A stretch of 21,161 bases of DNA from JAWLFI01 sp964525165 (lineage in GTDB: Bacteria; Bacteroidota; Bacteroidia; Chitinophagales; Saprospiraceae). The notes under the pieces are model-generated. The model had not been told where the DNA came from. It saw nothing but the letters and a program-made list of their open reading frames with translations, and made no database searches. Position numbers and translations under genes: made by a program. Of the stretch, positions 7,987 to 15,688 are shown one piece after another. The stretch is from NCBI GenBank assembly GCA_964525165.1, contig CAZGGG010000049.1, positions 1-21,161 on the forward strand, read 5' to 3'. Position 1 is the first letter of the stretch, and the number at the start of each line of letters is the position of its first letter.

Positions 7987-10900
7987 GCTACTTTCTTGCT
8001 CTTCTGTCGCCATACCATGATGAAAAATAGCATTAGCCCTATGAACATGATGAAGACCCAAAGACCTTTACCGGCCTCCGGTCCCTGCCACTGTTCGTTT
8101 GACCCGTGTATCACAAAGGCCGCCCAATAAAACGGGTGAGCCATATTGATGTCTCTGCAGTGAGCTATATAATCTAACTTGCTTGCTTGAAGGGCCGCTG
8201 ATTTACTCATTCCACCGAACCAATTTTTATAGAATGAACGCATAATAGGCACAGAAGACCAATCATTGACAGGCCATTGGGTACTGATCACGCTTTTAGT
8301 ACCGCTTAAACTGAAGGCTCTCGTCAAACTCGCACTCCCCTCCCCGCGCTCAAGTACTCCTGAAGAAGTCTCACAAGCACTTAAGGTGATTAATTGAGCC
8401 GGTAAGTGTTGTACGGCAATCTCGTGCATATAGAGGTCATGGTCACTATTCAAAGCGGATAGGTTGAGCTTGCTACCTCGAAGATTATTCTTTTCAGCTA
8501 TGGCATGCCCTATAAAGTGCGTCACTGCAGAGGATTGGAAAACCTCCAAAGCCTTTTCCTTGCCTATTTCATCTTCAGAGATAAGTTGCACAGACTGTTG
8601 TAAGTCATCTATAATCGCTTGCGCCTCTGCCTCTCCAAATAAAAGTGGCTGTATTTGTGTTCCGGATGTAGCTTTTTGTTGTTCCTCTTTTCTATGATAT
8701 CGAGGATAAATAATACTGAAATCCCCATCTATCATCGGCACCTGTTCACTATACCGCCATAATGTAGCTGATAATGCATATTGTATTTGATGCCCTTTCA
8801 GTAAATAAGGCAGCTTTCTCCAATCTCGACTCAAAATATGATGATCACTATTCAATATGGTTTCAAAAGACAGATTTTGAAATTTTCCATGCGGACATAT
8901 AATTAACTGCTTCGGAAGCTTGCCCAACGGTTGAATCAACTTCTTATATAAATGCTCGGAAAGAGCAATGAAGGAGTCTATGTTCGTTTCCGGATTCGCG
9001 GTATAGCGCAAATACCGATCTAAACGCTTTTCCATATCCAAAATCTTCTCTGTATGGATGGAGGCAGATTGATGATCTATCGTCAATAGATAGATGTTCT
9101 GCTGTGTTAGCATGTAATGAATCATCATCTCATCTGAGTCCAAAGAAGTTTGCACATCCTTGAGTGTTATCTGTTCCTGCCCCATCCAAGGATTGATTGA
9201 TTGTTTCCGTTGATCCAGATTTCTATGAATGCTATCCTTTATCCTTTTATGAATCGAGAGCAAACTATCTGTAAGCACCCTTCTCCGCTCCTTAGAAATG
9301 GCAGGGTTTTTCATTTCCTGCTCCAGGTAAGAACGTAATATCATCCATTTCTCAGAAGCGTTTTCATACGTTTGGATGGAGGTTGGAAATGAGGAACTAC
9401 GCCTCCCTAAAATATAACTGGCTATTAAAGTACTTGAGGCATCTTCAAAAGTCTCAAATACATACGCTACATCAGGCTTATCATTTGTCAAAAGCTCCAG
9501 ATCAATCTTTAACTCAGCGAGAGCAGTGATCATTTCCCTAATCCGAAAGCCCGATTGGTAGCTATATTCATACTTATTGAATTGATTAATGATCGATTCA
9601 GCCTGTTTGATATTTGCTTTAATCCTACTTTTCCACTCTTTGTCACTCCCTTCCAGGTAGAACTGCAGACCTATAGCCGACTTTTTCAAAAGAATATCCA
9701 AAACCGAAAAGTTATCATAATAAAAGACGGGTTCCGTATCTGAGCTGAATTCTTCTAAAGCTCTTTCAAAGTATTGCAGTGCGATCGATGGGTTCTTGGA
9801 TTTGTGAGCAATCAAACCCTCCAGGTAACTTACATAAGCAGTACCAAAATGATTATTTCCATATACTTGGTTCGTAAGCTTCCTGTGCATCTGATTGGCT
9901 TTATGGGCCTCATCCAGTTGTCCTAATTCTAATAGGAGTTTTGCCTGATAAGAATAGGCGAGCACAGCAATAGACATTTTGTTAGGATCTTTCCGGAAGG
10001 GTTTCAAGAATGAAATACTTTCCTGAATGAAGGGTAATGCCTTTTCATATTTCTGAATACTGATTAAATCCGCTCCCACTTCCAGAATTTGTTCAGCAAA
10101 ATCTAATGAGTCCCAATAGCTTCTTACTTCCAATGAAGCTAGAATATCTTCATGTATGCTCAAGCCCTGATCTGGCTTTCCGGATAGTATGAGGCAAGAG
10201 GCCATGCTCGAATAAGCATCAACGGATAAATAATCTTGTGCGCCATAAAGAGAGTCGTAGAGATTTTTGGCGCGATAAAATCTAGCATAAGCGAGCTCAT
10301 AGTCTTGCAACTTGAATGCTATATTGCCCAAATTGAAATACAAGACGGCAATATTATGCAGTCGGTCTGGTTTCTGCTGTTCAAAGTATTGTAAGGCATC
10401 TTCAAAATAGCCGGTTGCTTCTTGATAGAAACCCAGATGGCTTTGAATAGTGCCCGTGGACATAATAATGGAATATCTGAGGTCTTCATTCAATTCACTC
10501 GTATCGTCCAATAAAGAATTAGCCATGCTTATGTATTGAGCAGCTTTCAGGTATTCCCTCTTGCCCAAATATATTTTGCTGATGTTGTCATATATCCCCA
10601 CCAATAAAGTAGTAGTGGCCAGGTCTTGAGGAGTCAAATATTCTGTGGCCCTTATAAAGTAGGATAAAGCTTGATCGTAATCTTGTGCTGTTTGTAATGC
10701 TGCTAACACTCCGCGCACATTCAAAAAATACCCTTGCAATCGTCTTGAATGATGACCCAAAGCAAAATCGGAATTATGAAGTTGATCCGATTGAGTCATC
10801 GCTTTCTCTATTTCACCACGGCGTCTTAAAATATCAATGGTATACACCTGAACCCTCTCCCTTTCTTTTTTACCGAGCTCAAGCTTTTTAATCTTCTGAA

Positions 10901-11111
10901 TCCATTCAGTCCCCCTTTCTGTTTCATTCATGATTAGGAAGAATTCGACTGAATCGAGTATCTCATTTGCCGTAAGGCTATTGAAGATATCTTTCTGCCC
11001 ATAACTCACAGAAGAAGAGCACCCCCATCCCAGCAGGAACAGGAGCCTTAAGAATGATGCAAGATTCCAGGTCTTATTTCGAAAGAAATTTTTTTGGCTA
11101 TGTCCTTTCAT
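7983..11111 (-). CDS. TPR-CHAT domain protein, predicted exported caspase-like protease
   Basis: This 1042-residue protein has an N-terminal hydrophobic export signal (about residues 17-30; Cys31 could be a weak lipobox, or cleavage may follow SYG at 38). A long array of tetratricopeptide-like helices follows (about 100-460), then a helical linker and a C-terminal CHAT domain (about 700-1000). The two caspase-like catalytic residues are present: His869 in THFIGHA and Cys913 in LSACETSSG. A single transmembrane helix lies at about 1016-1034 (LWVFIMFIGLMLFFIMVW), followed by the basic tail RQKSKK. With a cleaved signal this places the TPR and CHAT parts outside the cytoplasm, tethered to a membrane. 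CHAT proteins are clan CD proteases, often activated through their TPR part. The gene is last in a tight sigma/anti-sigma/CHAT operon (5 nt after the preceding stop). The natural substrate is unknown; the neighbouring anti-sigma protein is an obvious candidate (inference). Confidence 0.88.
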   Translation of the reverse strand: MKGHSQKNFFRNKTWNLASFLRLLFLLGWGCSSSVSYGQKDIFNSLTANEILDSVEFFLIMNETERGTEWIQKIKKLELGKKERERVQVYTIDILRRRGEIEKAMTQSDQLHNSDFALGHHSRRLQGYFLNVRGVLAALQTAQDYDQALSYFIRATEYLTPQDLATTTLLVGIYDNISKIYLGKREYLKAAQYISMANSLLDDTSELNEDLRYSIIMSTGTIQSHLGFYQEATGYFEDALQYFEQQKPDRLHNIAVLYFNLGNIAFKLQDYELAYARFYRAKNLYDSLYGAQDYLSVDAYSSMASCLILSGKPDQGLSIHEDILASLEVRSYWDSLDFAEQILEVGADLISIQKYEKALPFIQESISFLKPFRKDPNKMSIAVLAYSYQAKLLLELGQLDEAHKANQMHRKLTNQVYGNNHFGTAYVSYLEGLIAHKSKNPSIALQYFERALEEFSSDTEPVFYYDNFSVLDILLKKSAIGLQFYLEGSDKEWKSRIKANIKQAESIINQFNKYEYSYQSGFRIREMITALAELKIDLELLTNDKPDVAYVFETFEDASSTLIASYILGRRSSSFPTSIQTYENASEKWMILRSYLEQEMKNPAISKERRRVLTDSLLSIHKRIKDSIHRNLDQRKQSINPWMGQEQITLKDVQTSLDSDEMMIHYMLTQQNIYLLTIDHQSASIHTEKILDMEKRLDRYLRYTANPETNIDSFIALSEHLYKKLIQPLGKLPKQLIICPHGKFQNLSFETILNSDHHILSRDWRKLPYLLKGHQIQYALSATLWRYSEQVPMIDGDFSIIYPRYHRKEEQQKATSGTQIQPLLFGEAEAQAIIDDLQQSVQLISEDEIGKEKALEVFQSSAVTHFIGHAIAEKNNLRGSKLNLSALNSDHDLYMHEIAVQHLPAQLITLSACETSSGVLERGEGSASLTRAFSLSGTKSVISTQWPVNDWSSVPIMRSFYKNWFGGMSKSAALQASKLDYIAHCRDINMAHPFYWAAFVIHGSNEQWQGPEAGKGLWVFIMFIGLMLFFIMVWRQKSKKVA

Positions 11112-11116
11112 CCTCT

Positions 11117-11875
11117 CTAATTGAACCAGCGGAATATCGGTGACTCTACCTTTTTCTCCAACGATTGGGCATCTTCATGGTAAGGATGATCAGGATCTTT
11201 CAATATAATGTCCAGTTTTTGATGAAAGGAGGCTAAATCAACTGAGCCCAAAGCAATCAATAACTCAATCCAATCTCTGTTATATTGATCTGCCAAATTG
11301 CCGGTATCCAATTGAGATTCAGCTAACTGACGAGCTTCATCGAAAGCTCCGGACTGTATATAGGAATAAATCAACAGGTACACCTCTTGACGGTCCGGCT
11401 GTTGATCTGAAGCCATCTTAGGTTCAAGGCGTGCAATAACATCTTCATAGGCTCCGGTCATGTAATTTTGCATGGAGGTCAGACGATCCTCGGCTATGCT
11501 GTTGTCTCCCGACCTCTGGCCGGAACTTAAGGCATACTCCTTATAATGCGAGAGTATTCGTTGTTTATCATAAGTGTAATCAGCCCAAAAAGAAAGCCCG
11601 AAGCCCAAAAGTATGACAATGCCGGCTGCCACTTTCCATAAACGAAAGATGAGAGCGGTATTGTGGTTATGCTTAGAAGCTAAATTTTGAAATTGATGAT
11701 TCTTTTTTAAGTATTGGTAAGCTAGTGTCTCCGCTGCCAGATGGGCCGTGGTATGTTGCTCTAATGCCTCCCTCAATGCCGGGTTTGTCGCTAACTCTTG
11801 CTCAAAGGCCTTTGCTTCCTCCTCTGAAAGTTCAGCTGCTAAATACGCCTCGATTCTTTGATATTCCTTGTCCAT
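11117..11875 (-). CDS. Anti-sigma-factor-like single-pass membrane protein
   Basis: The 252-residue protein has a cytosolic N-terminal part (residues 1-78) with the pattern IEAYLAAELSEEEAKAFEQE, typical of the start of Bacteroidota anti-sigma factors (a short helix, then ELSxEE and ATNPALREAL). One transmembrane helix spans about 80-98 (LWKVAAGIVILLGFGLSFW). The C-terminal 150 residues are helical and TPR-like (YLLIYSYIQSGAFDEARQLA) and would face the periplasm. No zinc-finger Cys/His set is seen. The gene starts 3 nt after the sigma factor stop and ends 5 nt before the CHAT gene. Position and topology fit an anti-sigma factor holding the upstream sigma, with a periplasmic sensor domain. This role is inferred; the sequence alone does not prove sigma binding. 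Confidence 0.7.
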   Translation of the reverse strand: MDKEYQRIEAYLAAELSEEEAKAFEQELATNPALREALEQHTTAHLAAETLAYQYLKKNHQFQNLASKHNHNTALIFRLWKVAAGIVILLGFGLSFWADYTYDKQRILSHYKEYALSSGQRSGDNSIAEDRLTSMQNYMTGAYEDVIARLEPKMASDQQPDRQEVYLLIYSYIQSGAFDEARQLAESQLDTGNLADQYNRDWIELLIALGSVDLASFHQKLDIILKDPDHPYHEDAQSLEKKVESPIFRWFN

Positions 11876-11878
11876 ATC

Positions 11879-12463
11879 TTAAGGTTGTAGCAATTTCTTG
11901 ATGGATTGATCATTTTTAATGATTCGAATCAAAACTTGAAGACATTGATGTTTCTTTTTACGAGTGTAGCCCTCACTTTTATGCCCCAAACTGCCGGCAA
12001 TCTCCCTCATGGAATAATTTAAACTCCACATAGAAAGCAATCTCTGACAGATTTGCCCTAGTTCTGACAGCTTCTCTTGTAAGGCTTCCAGCCGCTCAGA
12101 ATAAATCATAAACTGCTCAGGATTCTCAGATGTAATGGTTTCCGGGTCATGTTTCTGCACATAATTATGTTGAAGTTGTTGCCTTTTCAGATGGTTTAAC
12201 CAAATATGTTTTCCTATAGAAATTAGGTAGGTAGACAACTGACTGTTGCCCTTGAAACGACCCGATTGCACGTTCACGACGGTCTGTAAGATGGCATCTT
12301 GAAAGTAATCCTCTAGTTCATTTTTGGGTGCTCCCAGGCGTTGGAGGCTTCTGAAGAACGCTTCTTTATAAGACGGATGCTGATAGATTAAGTCTATTGC
12401 TTGGTGGACACGGGCACCCCCTTGTTGAATAAGATTCAGGACATCTCTTTCGATTTGTTTCAT
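11879..12463 (-). CDS. ECF-type sigma-70 family RNA polymerase sigma factor
   Basis: The 194-residue product has the two domains of an ECF sigma factor. Region 2 covers about residues 30-95: ELEDYFQDAILQTVVNV matches the helix that contacts polymerase, and KGNSQLSTYLISIGKHIWLN the -10 recognition helix. Region 4 lies at about 125-185, with a helix-turn-helix around YSMREIAGSLGHKSEGYTRK. No extra domains are present. It is the first of three tightly packed genes (3 nt to the anti-sigma-like gene), so it probably directs their transcription and perhaps that of the fibre and T9SS genes upstream. Such sigma factors are usually held inactive by the product of the next gene. Target promoters cannot be told from the sequence. 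Confidence 0.88.
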   Translation of the reverse strand: MKQIERDVLNLIQQGGARVHQAIDLIYQHPSYKEAFFRSLQRLGAPKNELEDYFQDAILQTVVNVQSGRFKGNSQLSTYLISIGKHIWLNHLKRQQLQHNYVQKHDPETITSENPEQFMIYSERLEALQEKLSELGQICQRLLSMWSLNYSMREIAGSLGHKSEGYTRKKKHQCLQVLIRIIKNDQSIKKLLQP

Positions 12464-12565
12464 TTCCTTTCAATGCTCCAAAAAATTAGCGCTTTTTCAT
12501 TCCACAGCAGGCTATAGTTGTCTGCGAAAATGAGCACCTCTTAAATATACACTGAAAGTTATTCT
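12464..12565. other. Spacer upstream of the sigma factor gene
   Basis: About 100 nt separate the fibre gene from the sigma gene. On the minus strand it holds near-matches to the -7 consensus (TATATTTA, TAATTTTT) but none with a properly spaced TTG, so an internal promoter is possible but unproven. No terminator hairpin was found. Confidence 0.35.
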
Positions 12566-15010
12566 TCAAAGCTGCTTGCCGCCAGGAAGATAAAAACAGC
12601 AGACNNNNNNNNNNTGTTGTGCCTCTAATTGTTCGATTCGTTTACTTAATTGATCAATATGATCAGCTTGTTCCTGAATGGCCTTTATCAATACCGGCAC
12701 TAATTCCGTGTACTTTAGACTGTGCATATTTTCGGGTGTCACTTGGTTCGGATCTCTTTCAGTGTCGTAGGTCGCCGATGCCTCTTCCACCAAGACTATT
12801 TCCGGAATCACTTCCTTAACCTCTTGTGCGATTAATCCCAGGTTGACTGCCTCTGCATCTGTCCCGATTAAATTATATTGAACAGGGTTCAGTTTCTTAA
12901 TCGCCTCCAATCCGTATTCCAAAACTTTAATATTTTCTTTGATTCTTCTGTCTGAAGCTACATTAGGCGGATTGAGTAAATAAGCATTTCTCCATCTGAA
13001 GCCTGCTGCGCCCAAATCATATTGGTTGGGACTAAAGGGCTCAAAGTTTGCATTTGTCAGAATAGCTGAGTTCCCATCCCGTTGGATGGCAATCCCATTA
13101 GAAAGGTCGATATATCCCGATTGCGTTTGGATGCTACCATCCACATTTAGCTTACTATTATTCGATGCAACACCGATCCCCACATTTCCATTTGTGCCAA
13201 TATAAATAGAGGGATCAGAGAATTTACCGATCTCGATTTTACTGGAAATGGAGCCAATGATTGTTTTGGGGTCATTCCCACCGATATTCGATCCCCCCAA
13301 GACCAAGTTCCAAGAAGGCCCTGTCATACTCATATAGCGTAGGGCATTACTTGTAGTATTTACCTGCACCGGGAAGAAAGGATTTCCGAAACGGACATAT
13401 CCGGTATTCATGGACAGATCTAATAGCTCGCTCGGTTGATTGGTATTGATACCTACGTTACCCTGATCGAAATAGATATCAGATGCCGTTTCACTCCATG
13501 GCGTTTCCCCAACGCCAGGAGCCAGCTTATCCGCTGTCACCGCTTGATGGGCAATTTTGTCCGTAGTGATGGCCTGATTCCCGATTTTATTGGTGGAAAC
13601 AGCAAGATCACTAATTTTTATGCCTGTCACCGCCCCATTATCAATTTTGGAAGTGGTGACGGCAAAGATCCCAAGCTTGGAAGAAGTTACCCCAAAATCA
13701 TCAATCTTGTCTGTCGTGATCGCTTGATTGGCAATTTTTTCAGTAGTGACCGCCTGATTAAGGATTTTATCTGAAGAGATGGATTCAGGACCTATTTTAC
13801 TCATGGTAACAGCTCCATTAGCAATCTTAGAATTTGTAACGGACAACAAAGCAATTTTGTCTCCTGTGACATTGCCATTGGCAATCTTTTGGGCCGTAAT
13901 AGCTCCATTGGTAATTTTTGCATCAGTCACAGCGCCATCTGCTATTTTAAACTCTGTAACCGCACCATCCGCAATTTTACCTTCTGTCACAGCAAATTGA
14001 TTGATTTTTGATTCTGTCACACTGAAGGTCGCTAATTTATTGGATGTTACCGCTTCTACAGCAATAGTGGGATCTGGGTAATTGCCTGTGAGATCCCCTC
14101 CGGCCGCAACGTTGATAGGTCCGGCCGGACCTTGCGGACCTTCAGGACCCTGGGGACCTTGTGGCCCTACTTCTCCTTGAGGACCTTGTGGTCCTACTTC
14201 CCCCTGAGGACCTTGTGGNNNNNNNNNNNNNNNNNNNNNNNNNNNNNNNNNNNNNNNNNNNNNNNNNNNNNNNNNNNNNNNNNNNNNNNNNNNNNNNNNN
14301 NNNNNNNNNNNNNNNNNNCCTTGAGGACCTTGCGGCCCTACCTCTCCTTGAGGACCTCGAATCTGCCCTACAGAAACCCACGTCTGGCCATCCCAAACAT
14401 AACCTTCTCCATCGCTAGAGATGATATACATATCTCCGATCTCCCCCGAATAATTTTGAGGTAATTGATTCGCATCGGGTAATGAGCCCACAATTCTCAC
14501 ACCGGTGCCAGCGGGGCCCTGAGGACCTTGAGGGCCTGCTTCACCTCTGGGACCCTGTGGTCCGGGTTCTCCTTTTGGCCCTTGAGGGCCACTGGGGCCT
14601 GGTTCTGCTGTTCGCAGTGCATACATCGCGTAGGGAACACTCAACACTTCCGTGGTTCCCTCAATGGTAAAATTATTTCCACCCTCAGGATCCACAAATG
14701 TCTTGATAAAATAAGTATCCTCAGACCAGTCAATATCTTCCAATGCGCCAATGGGATTCAATCCATCCCCGATCACCGTCGTCAAAAGACCATTGGCATT
14801 CGTGCGTAACGCATGTGTTTCTTCGTACTGAACAGGTCCGGAACTATGTCCTTTGACGATTTGGATCAAAAGACGAATGTTTTGATCAGAAATGATGGAT
14901 TGATCTGCGTCTCTTAAAACAGCCTGATAACTCATTCTCGCCTCAGTTTGAGCGAAGCCGGCCGTGAATAATAAGAATAAGGCGGATATGGTATAGATTA
15001 ATTTTTTCAT
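12566..15010 (-). CDS. Secreted fibre-like protein: collagen repeats, ten-residue repeats and S74 chaperone
   Basis: Domains in order: a signal peptide (residues 1-20, ending GFAQ); an N-terminal Bacteroidota adhesin-type domain (MSYQAVLRDADQ through SVPYAMYALRTA, to about 133); GPQGPxG collagen-like triplets interrupted by a short globular insert (GSLPDANQLPQNYSGEIGD); more collagen triplets, with a 100-N gap inside; then about 18 repeats of ten residues of the form AVTxxKIAxG; a beta-rich stretch (DIYFDQGNVGINT); and a peptidase S74 intramolecular chaperone with SDRRIKENIKVLEYGLEAIK and LGLIAQEVKEVIPEIV. S74 domains trimerise fibres and often cut themselves off before the Ser of SDRRxK, here preceded by Ala. 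The domain ends in a coiled coil (HIDQLSKRIEQLEAQ) at another gap (12605-12614); the last residues and stop beyond it are uncertain, since two frames close soon after. The gene follows the T9SS gene by 12 nt. A trimeric surface fibre is likely. Confidence 0.85.
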   Translation of the reverse strand: MKKLIYTISALFLLFTAGFAQTEARMSYQAVLRDADQSIISDQNIRLLIQIVKGHSSGPVQYEETHALRTNANGLLTTVIGDGLNPIGALEDIDWSEDTYFIKTFVDPEGGNNFTIEGTTEVLSVPYAMYALRTAEPGPSGPQGPKGEPGPQGPRGEAGPQGPQGPAGTGVRIVGSLPDANQLPQNYSGEIGDMYIISSDGEGYVWDGQTWVSVGQIRGPQGEVGPQGPQXXXXXXXXXXXXXXXXXXXXXXXXXXXXXXXXXXPQGPQGEVGPQGPQGEVGPQGPQGPEGPQGPAGPINVAAGGDLTGNYPDPTIAVEAVTSNKLATFSVTESKINQFAVTEGKIADGAVTEFKIADGAVTDAKITNGAITAQKIANGNVTGDKIALLSVTNSKIANGAVTMSKIGPESISSDKILNQAVTTEKIANQAITTDKIDDFGVTSSKLGIFAVTTSKIDNGAVTGIKISDLAVSTNKIGNQAITTDKIAHQAVTADKLAPGVGETPWSETASDIYFDQGNVGINTNQPSELLDLSMNTGYVRFGNPFFPVQVNTTSNALRYMSMTGPSWNLVLGGSNIGGNDPKTIIGSISSKIEIGKFSDPSIYIGTNGNVGIGVASNNSKLNVDGSIQTQSGYIDLSNGIAIQRDGNSAILTNANFEPFSPNQYDLGAAGFRWRNAYLLNPPNVASDRRIKENIKVLEYGLEAIKKLNPVQYNLIGTDAEAVNLGLIAQEVKEVIPEIVLVEEASATYDTERDPNQVTPENMHSLKYTELVPVLIKAIQEQADHIDQLSKRIEQLEAQXXXXVCCFYLPGGKQL
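12605..12614. other. Assembly gap (10 N) near the 3' end of the fibre gene
   Basis: Ten Ns follow the coiled-coil codons of the S74 domain. The frame beyond is not determined. Confidence 0.98.
13514..14050 (-). repeat. About 18 tandem 30-bp (ten-residue) repeats, consensus AVTxxKIAxG
   Basis: Reading the fibre gene, consecutive ten-residue units begin VTSNKLATFS, VTESKINQFA, VTEGKIADGA and continue to VTADKLAPG. Val/Ile-Thr and Lys-Ile/Leu positions are fixed while the rest drifts. At DNA level the units are degenerate. Such repeats are common between collagen stalks and S74 chaperones in secreted fibre proteins. Confidence 0.85.
14116..14602 (-). repeat. Collagen-like GPQGPxG triplet repeat coding region with assembly gap
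   Basis: Two blocks of Gly-x-y triplets (14116-14356 and about 14506-14602) encode GPQGPQGEVGPQGPQ-type repeats. DNA units such as ggaccttgtggtcct recur nearly identically, which explains the 100-N run at 14219-14318 in the middle. Both sides of the gap are open in the same frame. Confidence 0.85.
14219..14318. other. Assembly gap (100 N) in the collagen repeat
   Basis: Exactly 100 Ns, a customary placeholder for unknown length, lie inside near-identical repeats. The real number of collagen triplets is therefore unknown. Confidence 0.97.
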
Positions 15011-15022
15011 TGTTTAATGGTT

Positions 15023-15496
15023 TTATGCTTTTACGATTTGGAAAGTGAATTTTTCAGATGGATGGATGAATACCTGAAGCACATAGAGGCCCGGCAGTAA
15101 CTGATGAACAGGAATAGACATACTGCTTCCCTCGAGCATGCCTTCCAGCTGAAGTTGCCCGTTTATATGGAATAGTTGATAAGTCATGTTGTGCCCTCCC
15201 GCAGCCTCTATCTCTACATTGAGAAATTCTTCAACCGGGTTGGGATACACGGACATCTGAATATCGCTTCCCATTTGCACCATAGTGTTGACTTTTTGTA
15301 AGTGTGTCTGTTGCACCCCAGGTAAGAGATCGATCATAGATTGCCCGATTGGCTCATAGAATATTTGTCCAATGGATACACTTATGCTTCCTTCCTGCCG
15401 GTTGAGATCTCCACCCGCAGGCACAATGGCCGTCTGAGAGATTGCATAGAATGAACAACTGGAAAAAAGCCAGAAGAGTAAGATTTTTTGTTTCAT
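15023..15496 (-). CDS. Small T9SS type A sorting-domain protein
   Basis: The 157-residue product has a signal peptide (residues 1-20, ending AISQ), then a short N-terminal part with the pattern PAGGDLNRQEGSISVSIGQI and PGVQQTH (about 26-68), and a C-terminal type A sorting domain. That domain starts at VYPNPVEEFLNVEIE (about 82) and ends LLPGLYVLQVF...FQIVKA, the classical form YPNP ... GLYxLxV. The product should cross the outer membrane by T9SS and be attached to the cell surface. Family knowledge: small proteins with the VGQ/GVQQP head are often found beside S74 fibre genes in Saprospiria. It is 12 nt upstream of the fibre gene and very likely co-transcribed with it. There is no recognisable enzymatic domain; a structural or anchoring role is an inference. 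Confidence 0.82.
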   Translation of the reverse strand: MKQKILLFWLFSSCSFYAISQTAIVPAGGDLNRQEGSISVSIGQIFYEPIGQSMIDLLPGVQQTHLQKVNTMVQMGSDIQMSVYPNPVEEFLNVEIEAAGGHNMTYQLFHINGQLQLEGMLEGSSMSIPVHQLLPGLYVLQVFIHPSEKFTFQIVKA

Positions 15497-15688
15497 TTCA
15501 TTTGTATTTTTTGGTGAATGATCAACTCTTAGTCAATTGAAATGAAAAAACGTTACCCCCTCTTTTGAAAAAATTTTAAAATTTATAATGTACCATCTGC
15601 GTATGAATCAATGAACCGCACATGATTAATGAACTATGCCTGCACATTCGCATTTAGATTGCTACATTTGATTTTCAACTTCCAAGCT
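15497..15688. promoter_or_regulatory. Divergent promoter region between the T9SS gene and gpmI
   Basis: This 192-nt AT-rich region drives both directions. Rightward, TACATTTG at 15663-15670 is an exact TAnnTTTG box 18 nt before the gpmI ATG, but has no clear upstream TTG. Leftward, TTG followed after 23 nt by TAAATTTT (around 15570-15615, minus strand) is a one-mismatch promoter candidate for the T9SS-fibre genes. Confidence 0.4.

Noticed and set aside
7983..12463. TPR-CHAT gene as part of a CRISPR type III-E (craspase) or other known defence system
   Set aside because: No Cas or nuclease gene is nearby; the neighbours are a sigma factor and an anti-sigma-like protein, and the CHAT protein appears exported.
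13436..14000. Plus-strand open frames opposite the fibre gene
   Set aside because: They mirror the ten-residue repeats on the other strand and show no start signals or domain.
13514..14050. Regular 30-bp periodicity resembling a CRISPR array
   Set aside because: Units are contiguous, degenerate, and in frame with a coding repeat; there are no spacers and no cas genes.
15629..15688. Upstream in-frame start extending gpmI by 20 codons
   Set aside because: The extra residues do not match the family, and a -7 box at 15663 lies after that start.
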